NCBI RefSeq assembly: GCF_012489685.1
Contig: NC_080045.1
Coordinates: 67,416,722-67,480,721 of the forward strand
From: Lotus japonicus
Taxonomy: Eukaryota > Streptophyta > Magnoliopsida > Fabales > Fabaceae
Direction: 5' to 3'
Length of the DNA stretch: 64,000 nt
Shown here: piece by piece, positions 51,415 through 60,722 of the stretch
How positions within the stretch are numbered: the stretch's first letter is position 1
Layout of the letters: each line of letters begins with the position of its first letter
Notes under the pieces: model-generated
What the model was told of the DNA's origin: nothing
The model's input: the letters and a program-made list of their open reading frames with translations, nothing else
Database searches by the model: none
Translations under genes and position numbers: made by a program

Positions 51415-52457
51415 TTTTTTTATAAGCAATATGAATTATATTGAAAAGAAGCATAAGGGGTATTTCAATCCCAATACAAGTAAGAGATGATGGAGGAAAA
51501 AAGATTGAAAAGAAGTCAATACAAAGCAAACCTATTAATGCCAAAACTAACCCATCCAATACCCCTTGGAAAAAGGCAATATAGAAAATGCCTCATTAAA
51601 ACCTTACTAGGAGAAAACCCATTTGGAAAAACCTAGAAAGGAAAAAAAGAACCAATTTATAAAGCCAAAAGGAATTTCCAAAGGAGATTTACAAAGAATC
51701 AAATTAACCCCAAAAAACCACCAAGCCCAAGAACCAATCTACACAGCAGCCAATCTATACTGCCATATAGAGCCAATTTTCCAAAATGAAACGACCTCCA
51801 CCTGCAAGCTCCAACAGAATTGATGTTCCACCTAGCAATACCCTTTAAATGAACTTCAACATGCAGAATTCAATTGTATTGCATTACTGATTTGAAAAAA
51901 AGGACACACGAGCAGGCTGTATTTTATGAGCCTTCATCCCCTTTGACAAAACATGATAGAATTAAGCCAGCCTAACAATTTAGCACTTCAACACAAATCT
52001 CATCAGATATCACACAAGCAAACCAGTGGTTCATTAAACCACTCAAAAATAGAATGATGAAAGTTCCTGCTACGAGCTCTTAGCCAATTCCATGCTTTTG
52101 ATTTTGCAGCTTCAAAAATACTCTCAGCCTCCAAGCTTTCTCCCCTAAGAACCATTGCATTTCTCCCAATCCACAAATGCCACACCACCGCTAACCAGAG
52201 CGCAGCTATGCCCTTCTTTTTAGCCAGGGTCCAGCAAGATACAAATTGATTAAAGTGACACAAGGTATCTCCAGGCAGCACCAAGCAAATCCCAATCCAC
52301 TTCATGACCAGGGACCAAACTTTCCAGGCAAATGAACATTGAAACAGCAAATGGAAGGTGATCTCTTCAACCAAACCACACCATGACCAAGAAGAGTTCG
52401 CAATTGGGATATTACGCCGAATAAGATTTTCTTTGGTCGATTAATAAGCACTCGCCA
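51415..52457 (-). mobile_element. 5'-truncated LINE inserted in the Helitron 5' end
   Basis: The minus strand encodes WRVLIN, ENLIRRNIPIANSSWSWC and FQCSFAWKVWSLVMKW, the zinc-binding domain at the end of plant LINE reverse transcriptases, then a 3' UTR ending GCTTATAAAAAAAC. The flanks ATATG (51409-51413) and ATATG at the other side (about 52459) look like a short target duplication splitting the Helitron's TATATG-TAAAGCTCACTTG. Confidence 0.8.
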
Positions 52458-53119
52458 AATATGTAAAGCTCACTTGAGCTTTTGCATTAAACACATTAGA
52501 AAAGAGTATTAAATGCATTAAACCATATAATTCTCATATTAAAAACTAAAAAAAATTATTGTCAATGTTAAAAATTAATTTTGTTAAAAGAAAAACTGAA
52601 ATTGTCTTTAGTTTTGCATTTGATAAATATTAAAAATTAAAATTAGTTAATAATAAAATAATATTTTTAATAATAATGTAGATAAATAGTTTTAAAATTA
52701 AAAAGCGCCGTTAAAATGTATTTAAAGTTAACTATAACATGTATGTGCATTATTGAAAAAATATCTAATAATAATTGTTTTCTATGATATATTAGTAAAA
52801 ATTACTTATCCATGAAAGGGTTGTTCTCATGAATCATTTGCTAGTAATAATATTCATCTTTTGTTGTAAGAAAAAAAATCACTTAAGGAAGCATAATAGA
52901 GAAAAATAATAATGGTCAAGGTTGAATAAATGTTCGTTGTGAGAGGCATATTCATTTAATGTGATCGTAGAAGATCGAGAGATTATAAGTCTCTTGGCTA
53001 TCGGCTTTGAGAAAAATTAGCAAATTTTATGTTTCACTTATCATAATTCTAAAATTTAAAATTTATTTATTCTTCTTTACCTTGACAAGTCACAACAAAT
53101 GACTTTCTTGGTAAAAAGT

Positions 53120-53469
53120 TGGATTGGGCGAGCCCTCCACACCCTAGAGGAACTTGCCCAGGGACGAACAAGACCTAAAAGAGAGGAACTCGCTAGGGGC
53201 GAGAGAAAGGACTTAAGAGATTAGGGACCCCCTTAGGGCAAGCGCCAGGGGCGGTTGATGTATGTAAGGGATTTGGACCGAGCGAGGTACGACCCAACAA
53301 GCCCCATTAGTGGCAAAGTTAGGGTTTCATGTAACCTCTATAAAAGATGACTTTATGATCATTGCAAAGGATCATTCGACATTTATTCTAAAGGATTAGG
53401 CTATAACTAGACTCTTGCTTTATTAGGGTTTGAGGTTTATACCATTCTTGAGTGTTCATTTCCAGAACA
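53120..53469. mobile_element. Solo LTR, 350 bp, 5-bp target duplication AAAGT
   Basis: Starts TGGATTGGGCG and ends TTTCCAGAACA (TG...CA). It is flanked by AAAGT at 53115-53119 and 53470-53474. A CTCTATAAAAGA TATA-type promoter lies at about 53337. The uninterrupted sequence GGTAAAAAGTATAAAAAAT is seen in Helitron copy 1 near 13190, confirming the insertion point. No internal retrotransposon sequence remains. Confidence 0.88.
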
Positions 53470-53788
53470 AAAGTATAAAAAATGATATTAAAATTTATTT
53501 CATGACACTAGCACTTAACATTTTTTTACGTAATTTAAATATTTCAAATTGACTTTATAATTTTTCATAATCTTTTAAATTTTTAAAAATCATTTATATG
53601 CTAATAATTAAATATCAATAATAAAATTTGAGTAATATTAATTATTTATAAAAAAAACCTAATAACATTTATTGAAATATCTTAACACAGTTTTTTTACA
53701 TTTATAATTAAAAAATATTTATTTATTTATTTAAACTATAATAATTTATATATAATGTTAAAAATATTGTAAGTAAACTCGTGCAACG

Positions 53789-55341
53789 TGATAGCAATTC
53801 CGCAAGTGTACGGATTGATCGAAGTAATACAAAAGATTGTCGAACCACAGGGATAGTTGTTCATCAATTGCTTCTAAGAGTTTTGTGTTCAGAATGTGAA
53901 AAAGAAAGCAATATAAGTTTGAGGGTTTGTTGTGTTTAACACACTTGTGATGAAGAGCAAGAATTATAATTCAGATAAAGAAGTACTCTGGACAAAGCTC
54001 CACTTAGTCCAATTATGGTTCTCAAATCAAATTCTTATATGAAGTTCATAATCCTTATCCATGATGTTATAGCCTCTACCTCTACTTGTTAATTCCTTAA
54101 TCAAGTAAATCATTCAATTTCATTTGCCAAACCTAATGCCTTAGTGCCTAGTCAATTCAATTGAAGAATGAAGTTTATAAATTCAGGCCAACACAATAAG
54201 TTTCTACCCTTATTCCTAAGTGATAACAAACAAATCAATCTAATCCCAAGTCCCTTAATCCTCACCAACTTCCGTTGTGCAAGAAGAAAGCAAAACACTT
54301 GTATGCACTCAAGAGAATATTGATTCAGAGAAAAGATACATGGAAAAGAAACTTTATTCATATAAGAAAATAAGAAGTTTAAACCATAATCAGAGCTAAG
54401 GTTCACTTCACCCAAAGTACAAAGAGAAACTAGCCAAGCATGACTAGGAAATTCATAATGCAAACTAAAGGAATAAAAACCTGAAATAAGAGGGCCAAGA
54501 AGCCTCCCACAAGCTCCAAGAACCTAAACCTATAAATTTTGTTCAAAAAGTTACAAGATCCTTAAAAGAAATAACAAAATCCCTATTTATAGAGTTTCCA
54601 GCGGTAATCCACGCATGTGCGGGGTCTCCACCACGCACATGCGTGGGCAAGACGCTCAAAATCGCACAATTCGCAGCATTAGATTTTGCCACCACGCATG
54701 TGCGGGGTCTCCACCACGCACATGCGTGGCCAATCTGTCAATTTTCAGCTTTTAAGTCTGTTTACCACGCATGTGCGTTGCCATAACGGCGCACATGCGT
54801 GGTCTTCACGTTCCAGCCCCTTCCTCATACAGAACCACCACGCATGTGCGGGGTCTCCAACACGCACATGCGTGGTCTTCACCAGTTTTTTCAGCAGCTT
54901 TGTAACTCCCTTTCCCACAATTATCATTGCTCATTACTTTGCCTTCAGCCATCATCATTAGCCATCAAGAGTCTATCAAACCTGAAAAACATCTCAAGAA
55001 CTCTATGAGAACAACCATGTAACTCCTGAATATATCTCATTAATGAATATTTCATCAATCCCCCATTCAATCCAGCAACCAAAAATCCCCAAAAGCTCAT
55101 CAACACTCATAATCTCACAAAGTTTCAGTTTAAGTCTGACCAAAAGAATTAACCCCAAACTAAAACTAATAGAAACTAATAAAAAGACTAAGTAAATAGA
55201 TTAAAAAAATCTAAACTAATGCAAATGCATTTATGAACTAAAAAGGGACTTAACTTGACTAATAAATCAATAAAGGACTAAAAAGGTAAAAGAAAGAAAC
55301 AAGAAGGACTCGCCAAACATAGAATAAACCTCGGGTCATCA
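53789..55341. mobile_element. Large solo-LTR-like element, 1553 bp, target duplication CAACG
   Basis: Begins TGATAGCAATTCCGC, ends CTCGGGTCATCA, and is flanked by CAACG at 53784-53788 and 55342-55346. Removing it restores the Helitron hairpin ACTCGTGCAACGCACGAGT exactly. No pol or gag frame is inside, so it is a solo LTR or a terminal-repeat element of unknown class. It contains four hairpin modules at 54605-54880. Confidence 0.8.
54605..54880. repeat. Array of four inverted-repeat (hairpin) modules
   Basis: Each module pairs CCACGCATGTGCG with CGCACATGCGTGG across a loop of about 10-13 bases, usually GGGTCTCCACCA. Modules begin near 54608, 54692, 54764 and 54839. The third has a different loop (TTGCCATAACGG) and the others vary slightly. 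Stems of 12-13 bp are almost perfect in all four. Confidence 0.9.
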
Positions 55342-55364
55342 CAACGCACGAGTATAATATCTAG

Positions 55365-56190
55365 TTCCCTCTAACTTTGAGGTTCTCACATGTCTACTAA
55401 TGAGTGCGATCACTTACAACGAGCGGATTAATTACTATTGTCGACAGTGAATACACTGTGTTGATAAAAAAAAGTATTGATTCATTCATACTACATTTTC
55501 TCTTTTATCTCATTTTTATTAACATTTTCTCTCAACCTCTCTTCTATTAATTTCTATCACATCATATATCATTATCTTTAATTTCTCTTTATTCACTTTA
55601 TTTATACATCTCATAGGTAAAAGTGTATTTTTATATGTGAAGAGAACAATGTTCTTTATCAAGCGTGTTTAAGTTAAAAATGTTATTTTGCAAAACCATT
55701 TTAGCAATATATTATAAAGGTTTAATAGTATTTTCTGTCTCTCACTTATCACGATTTAACATTTATTAGCCTACAACGTCACTCACGTTACTAACTGTTG
55801 TAGTTTTGGTTTTTCGTCAACTTTTATCCAATATTTAACGATTTTTAATTAAAAAATAAATTAAAAACAATGCTTGAAGAACAGTTTTAAGTTTTCTAAT
55901 TAACAATTTTATGCTTTATTATTTTTCTTAATTAATTTTTTGAGAAAAAAAAACTCGTTAATATTGAATGGAAGTTAAAGAAAAACCAAAACTGCAACAA
56001 TTAGTAAGCATGATGGATGTTGTAAGCTAATAAGTTTTTTGAGGGATCAAAACTATCAAGTTGTGATAAATTAGGGATAAAAATGCTATTAAGCCTTTAT
56101 AAAAGAAAAATACTAAACTGTCCTTCACATGCACTCATATAAAATTGTGCCAATTGATGCTCCTATGCGAAGTGGGAGAACAAATAATTA
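55365..56190. other. Spacer upstream of S-protein homologue 1
   Basis: AT-rich, no gene recognised. It presumably contains the promoter of the gene starting at 56200; no clear TATA was assigned. Confidence 0.4.
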
Positions 56191-56199
56191 ACAATACCA

Positions 56200-56703
56200 A
56201 TGATGAGAAAAACAATTAAAATGCCAACTTCCATCCAAGTATCCCTCTTGCTTCTTCTCCTTGTAGTGTGTTTCAATAGCTCAAGTTTTGCTGGTAATTC
56301 TCATTCACTACCCATCACTACTACTCAATATTCTACCCATTTTCAACCAGATCACCAACAACAAAGCCTTAATGACAGCAACATTAACATCCTCTTCCTT
56401 TCCATTGTGAATGATTTGTCACCTGATTCAGATAGACTTTACTTCATTAGCAGCTTCCAAGCAACTCAGTACCTTTTGGAACCAGGGAAACCTTTCGTTA
56501 AAATAACCAATTTCGATGTCAAAGATTGCATTATGATATGGGACCCCGTCCCGGTGTGTGCTAAATTCTATCTGTATGATCCTAAAGTTGAAGGAGACCA
56601 TCAAAAAATCTTTTGGTCAGCTAGAAAAGATGGTGTGTATCATAGTTGGGATGAAGTGAATTGGGATAAAAGGGCAGGTTGGGAAACCCAAAGTTGTTCC
56701 TGA
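56200..56703 (+). CDS. S-protein homologue 1 (plant self-incompatibility S1 family)
   Basis: Single-exon secreted protein, 167 residues. A hydrophobic signal peptide (SIQVSLLLLLLVVCFNSSSF) is followed by a variable stretch. The S1-type core is NILFLSIVNDL, then VKDCIMIW, CAKFYLYDPKVEGDHQKIFW and KDGVYHSWDEVNWDK. S1-family members are small extracellular proteins; the founding ones act in poppy pollen rejection, and most others have unknown roles. Three ATGs (56200, 56203, 56221) could start the frame and all keep the signal peptide. It lacks the HCxSxDDDLG block of typical members, so it is a divergent copy. Confidence 0.7.
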   Translation: MMRKTIKMPTSIQVSLLLLLLVVCFNSSSFAGNSHSLPITTTQYSTHFQPDHQQQSLNDSNINILFLSIVNDLSPDSDRLYFISSFQATQYLLEPGKPFVKITNFDVKDCIMIWDPVPVCAKFYLYDPKVEGDHQKIFWSARKDGVYHSWDEVNWDKRAGWETQSCS

Positions 56704-56769
56704 ATCTTATTAACAATGTTCCCTATATGAATAAAAGTGCATGCATATTGTTGTTCTAGTTTCTTCCCT

Positions 56770-57046
56770 GCATATTTTTATTTTTTTCATATTTAATTTA
56801 TTAAGTGGTAAGAGTTTGAGACATATGAGTTGTGTAGGAGAGGTCTTGTGATCGATTCATAGCGGGTGTAATTTATTTTTTCGATGTACCAAAAAAATAT
56901 TACATTTAAAAATATATGTGCACTCGTCACCAATATTAAATATAGTGGCATATTTTTATTTTTTTCATATTTAATTTATTATGATATTTTAAATTCCATT
57001 TGAAAATATATGTTTACTCGTCACCAATATTAAATGTAGCGGCATA
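56770..57046. repeat. Tandem duplication with a SINE inserted in one copy
   Basis: GCATATTTTTATTTTTTTCA starts at 56770 and again at 56948. Both copies end in CTCGTCACCAATATTAAAT. Copy 1 holds an extra roughly 100-bp segment (56803-56905) with SINE-like sequence (AAGTGGTAAGAGTTTGAG ... GTGATCGATTC), absent from copy 2. Copy 2 therefore serves as the empty site. Confidence 0.6.
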
Positions 57047-57282
57047 AGAAGTCAAATATAGTAATAAATATGATAAGATCATTAATTAACATTTTGGTCT
57101 CAGCAATTTTGTTCAGTCTTATTTATATTTTTTAGTTGACTCGAAATATATTTATATATAAATAATAAATAAATGTCGACCAATGAGCACCTAACATATG
57201 TTACATCAAAACTATCCAAATTTAGTATATATTGTTCATGTGGGTGCCAAGAGAGAAAATAGAAATATCAATATCAAACATG

Positions 57283-57726
57283 ATGTCTTCTCTAATTCAT
57301 ACTACTATTCTATTGTCTCTTTTTATTGCGTGTTTATTTAATGACTCAACGGTTGCAAATTCTATCAAAGGTTGTGAAACTCCAGCTCCCTTACGCCTTC
57401 CATCAAATGAGTCAAATATCAACTTGCTTTACATTTCCATTCAGAACGATTTGCCCATTGGCTCAAGTCCAGTGGCTTTCAATTACAATGGCGAAGGTTG
57501 GACTGATATTGAAGAAGGAAAGGTTTTCACAAGACTAGACAATTTAAAACCTAAACAAGGTCAATTGATTAGTGCTGAACATTGCATCAATTTCTCTATC
57601 TATGATCCTAGCTTTGAGGGAATCAATCATAAGATTTATTGGAAATTTAGACTCGAGGGTTTGTATCACAGCTTTGATGAAGGGAGGAGTTGGGATAGAA
57701 AGAAAGAATGGAAATATCCTTGTTAA
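57283..57726 (+). CDS. S-protein homologue 2
   Basis: 147 residues from ATG 57283 (an ATG at 57280 would add one residue; frames upstream are unlikely because the homologous gene at 59617 starts at the equivalent of 57283). The signal peptide is SSLIHTTILLSLFIACLF. The core is NINLLYISIQNDLP, FNYNGEGWTDI, CINFSIYDPSFEGINHKIYW and GLYHSFDEGRSWDRK, ending YPC. A TATA-like AGTATATATTG lies at 57221. Cysteines are at KGC (N-terminal), AEHC and the C-terminus; the position that is Cys in gene 3 (PKQC) is Gly here. Confidence 0.75.
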   Translation: MSSLIHTTILLSLFIACLFNDSTVANSIKGCETPAPLRLPSNESNINLLYISIQNDLPIGSSPVAFNYNGEGWTDIEEGKVFTRLDNLKPKQGQLISAEHCINFSIYDPSFEGINHKIYWKFRLEGLYHSFDEGRSWDRKKEWKYPC

Positions 57727-58152
57727 CAAGTGCTTCACTTATACAGCTTAATTAAATTAATAAATAGTATTTCTGCTTCTTGTAAACAAGATGAAGATAT
57801 AATTTCCAATAAATGGTTTATCTAGTTCTAGTTTCTTTGTTTGTTGGTATATATTTAGGGTCCGTTTACTTTGATCATTTTCTATTTTCATAAAAATGAG
57901 AAACAAGACAGAAAACACGTTCACTTCACTTTTTGAAGATGCTTAATTTTTTTTTTTCTAAAATTAAACGACTACAAATTCGAAAAGAAACTAATATTGT
58001 TTTGGTATATTATTTGAGATAACGACTCGCTGGATGCATGTTTGATGCTCTTGCGTTGATGTCATATTTGAGAATTTTTATTTTAACATGTTATAAATTA
58101 TTCAAAGCCAATCCGTATAGAAACTATCTTAATTAAGAGTGTGTTTATTTTT

Positions 58153-58479
58153 TGTTTCAGCCAATAACATAGAGATAGAGTATAGTACATATAGTAAAGG
58201 GATTGTCATAAGAGAGAATCTAGGGAGATGAATGTGTAATTGCCTAAAGAGAGAAAATAACCGCTTAGAAAGAGAGTAACTGAATTTAGAGTCTCTTATT
58301 GATAAATGAGCTAATAGTCTCTTACATGTGGTAACAGCTTCATGTTTATAGGCTAGGGCTAGGCCTTGTGAGCTAACTATCCTTATTGGGCCTCGCGAGG
58401 GAGGCCCAACTCTGATCTTGCGTGATCACCCCAAGGCGGGCGACCTGGACGAGGCCCTCTGGGGAGCTCGCCGAGTCCA
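58153..58479. mobile_element. Candidate solo LTR between S-protein genes 2 and 3
   Basis: Starts TGTTTCAGCCAATAAC and ends CTCGCCGAGTCCA. The 5-base flanks are TTTTT on both sides, which is weak evidence because of low complexity. The 3' part is GC-rich (GGCCTCGCGAGGGAGGCCC) unlike the neighbourhood. No coding sequence. Confidence 0.4.
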
Positions 58480-58696
58480 TTTTTTAACTTAGAATTCATT
58501 TTTTAATTACAAATTTATTTTTTAAAATTTAACATATTTGTTTCAGTTTTTGTTAAAATAGTTACTTAGAAAAAAAAGCAGATATCATATTATTTGGAAA
58601 GCTACTTTAATGAGTTTATCATGAAAGACTATCATGACAAGAGGGAAAATATAACGTGATTTTAGTTAATGTTAGCAAACACAATTCAACTTCGTC

Positions 58697-58845
58697 GAGG
58701 GTTAGCTTAAGTGGTAAGAATTATGGTACATATATAAAGATTGGATGGGATAAAGAATGAAAGGTTCAGGATTCGAACCCTAAAAAATGACTAATTTTCT
58801 AATATTATTAACAATTAACATTTTTTTATAACAAAATTTCAACTT
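58697..58845 (+). mobile_element. tRNA-derived SINE, same family as 11040-11170
   Basis: GGTTAGCTTAAGTGGTAAGA (A-box-like) and GATTCGAACCC (B-box-like) are followed by TGACTAATTTTCTAATATTA. It is colinear with the copy at 11040-11170 on the other strand. Confidence 0.6.
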
Positions 58846-58929
58846 ATGTTTTCTTTATCTCTTTTTTTGGTACAGCGGAAAGACGTTTTTTTTTATCTCT
58901 AGAAACTAATCTATTGTTTTTAAACAGCT

Positions 58930-59042
58930 AAAAATCATTTAGCTCAAGTGGTAGGAGCTGGGGAACATGAATTGAGTAGAGGAGGTTCAAAGATCGATTA
59001 TTGACGGGTGCAGTTTATCTTTCAAATGTAAAAAAAAAAACA
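58930..59042 (+). mobile_element. tRNA-derived SINE-like copy with A-tail
   Basis: TTAGCTCAAGTGGTAGGAGC near the start, GAGGTTCAAAGATCGATT as a degenerate B box, and a terminal run of A after CAAATGT. It resembles the insertion at 56803-56905. Confidence 0.55.
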
Positions 59043-59616
59043 GCTAAATTTTTTTTTCCAAATCTGAAACAAAAAAAGTCTTGATGTGCATCACACGGTC
59101 AAAGTAATAGTATTTATTATTATAAAGTATCATTATGTGATTTTAATTTTCTTTAACCAAAATAATAATTAATTAAAATTATCTTTTTTTTCCACATCGG
59201 AAAGAATTAATTAAAATTATCTTTGAATATATTAATAATTTTCAAAGTCAAATATAACAAAAAACTACTAATATAAATTTAAAAAATAAATTAAATTTTC
59301 AAACAAAGTAACTCAAATAATATTTAATTAATAATTATCCTTAAATACATTTGTCATATTTCGCAATACATTTGATGATTTGCCGAATACATTTATTTTG
59401 GTCAGACAAGCTTTAAAACATCTTCTTTATATAATATAAAATATTGTTGAAATTTTTATTTTTTTAGTTGACTCGTAAGATATCTTTAGATAAATAATAA
59501 ATAAATTTCAACCAATGAGCACCTAACATATGTTACATCAAGACCATACCAAACCTAGTATATATAAGTCATATGAGTGCCAAGAGAGAAAATAGAAAAA
59601 TCAAATATCAAACAGG

Positions 59617-60057
59617 ATGTCTTCTCTAATTCATGCTATTGTATTGTTTCTTTTTATTGTGTGTTTGTTCAATGACTCAGTGGATGCAGATTCTGTCAAA
59701 GGTTATGAAACTCCAGCTCCCCCAAGTCTTCCGTTTAATGAGTCAAAAATCAACCTACTCTTCGTTTCCATTAAGAACAATATGCCCATTGCCTCCCCAA
59801 TGTCTTTAAATTACAATGGCGAAGGTTGGACTGAAATTGGTGTAGGAGATGTTTTCACAAAATTAGACAATTTAAGTCCTAAACAATGTCAAATTAAAAC
59901 CTCCCACCGTTGCCTCGACTTCGCTGCCTATGATCCTAAATTTGAAGGAACAAATCAGAAGATTTATTGGAGTGTGACAAAATTTGGTTTGTTTCACAGC
60001 TTTGATGAAGGGAGGAGCTGGAATAAATTTAAAGATTTTAAATTTCCCTGTTACTAA
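59617..60057 (+). CDS. S-protein homologue 3
   Basis: 146 residues, single exon. Signal peptide SSLIHAIVLFLFIVCLF. The core is INLLFVSIKNN, LNYNGEGWTEIG, PKQCQIKTSHRCLDFAAYDP, FEGTNQKIYWS and GLFHSFDEGRSWNK, ending FPCY. It is a close paralogue of the gene at 57283. Similarity extends to the promoter (CAATGAGCACCTAACATATG, TATA-like AGTATATATAAG at 59558) and past the stop. Here the N-terminal Cys of gene 2 is Tyr, and the inner Cys pair is kept, so disulfide pairing probably differs. Confidence 0.75.
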   Translation: MSSLIHAIVLFLFIVCLFNDSVDADSVKGYETPAPPSLPFNESKINLLFVSIKNNMPIASPMSLNYNGEGWTEIGVGDVFTKLDNLSPKQCQIKTSHRCLDFAAYDPKFEGTNQKIYWSVTKFGLFHSFDEGRSWNKFKDFKFPCY

Positions 60058-60205
60058 ATGCTTCACATATACAACAAAATTGAATAATATTTCTGCTTCT
60101 TGTAAACAAGATGAAGATATAATTTCCAATAAATGGTTTGTGCAATTCTAGTTTATTTGTTTGCGGGTATTATTTAGGGTCCGTTAACGTTTGCAATTTT
60201 CAATT

Positions 60206-60720
60206 ACAATCCAATAAAGAAAAAGCATTTCAGCATGCACGATTTCATTTTTGAGCCATACCACATTTATCTGTTATTTAAGACTCGCTCTATTTTCATC
60301 CACTAACCTCCGAGTTGTGACTTTGATTCCGGTACCCTTCACAAAATTAAAAATGAAAATTCCTTCATTTAAGTTTCAACGCAAAATACTTGTATGAAAA
60401 CAAATTATTGATATTAGACATATATTTAAGAAAAAACCTTTCAAGTGAAACACGCAAGCTACACTACACCATAATAACAAAAGGAACGTACTTCCATTGA
60501 TGGAATTCATTCATTCCAAGGTGTTATCCATTTTCAGTGGGGAAAAAACTATTGTCGCATGACAGAGAAGTTCATCCAGTGGGGAAAAAAAATCAGTGTA
60601 TGCACACATTTAAGTCATATCTCAGTGACACTTTAAACATCTTACATATGTACAAGTCAACATGGAAAGCAAGTAAATGTATGGAACATTTTCAATCAGT
60701 AATCAAGCCCAAGTACGCAG
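60206..60720. other. Spacer and 3' UTR of the MAEA-type gene
   Basis: No coding potential recognised. It ends at the stop codon of the minus-strand gene. Confidence 0.4.
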
Positions 60721-60722
60721 AC

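Larger units (their letters stand above)
51399..55364 (+). mobile_element. Non-autonomous Helitron, copy 2, with three nested insertions
   Basis: The 5' end TCTATCTATATATATG follows an A. The 3' end has an 8-bp-stem hairpin ACTCGTGC-AAC-GCACGAGT (interrupted by a later insertion), then ATAATATCTAG, with T next. This is the Helitron pattern: TC start, 3' hairpin, CTAG end, insertion between A and T. Removing the LINE, the 350-bp LTR and the 1553-bp element with their duplications leaves about 1.0 kb, colinear in part with the copy at 11622. No helicase is encoded. Confidence 0.8.
57130..60205 (+). repeat. Segmental duplication holding S-protein homologues 2 and 3
   Basis: Segment 57130-57890 (from TTTTAGTTGACTCG to TTTAGGGTCCGTTTAC) matches 59460-60205, start and end motifs included. 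The spacing is about 2.33 kb. Between the copies lie SINEs and a candidate solo LTR. Confidence 0.85.

Noticed and set aside
52003..52374. A 123-codon gene
   Set aside because: It is the zinc-binding region of a truncated LINE nested in the Helitron.
54686..55008. Open frames containing MCGVSTTHMRG repeats
   Set aside because: They are translations of the hairpin modules of the 1.55-kb LTR-like element; no start context or homologue.
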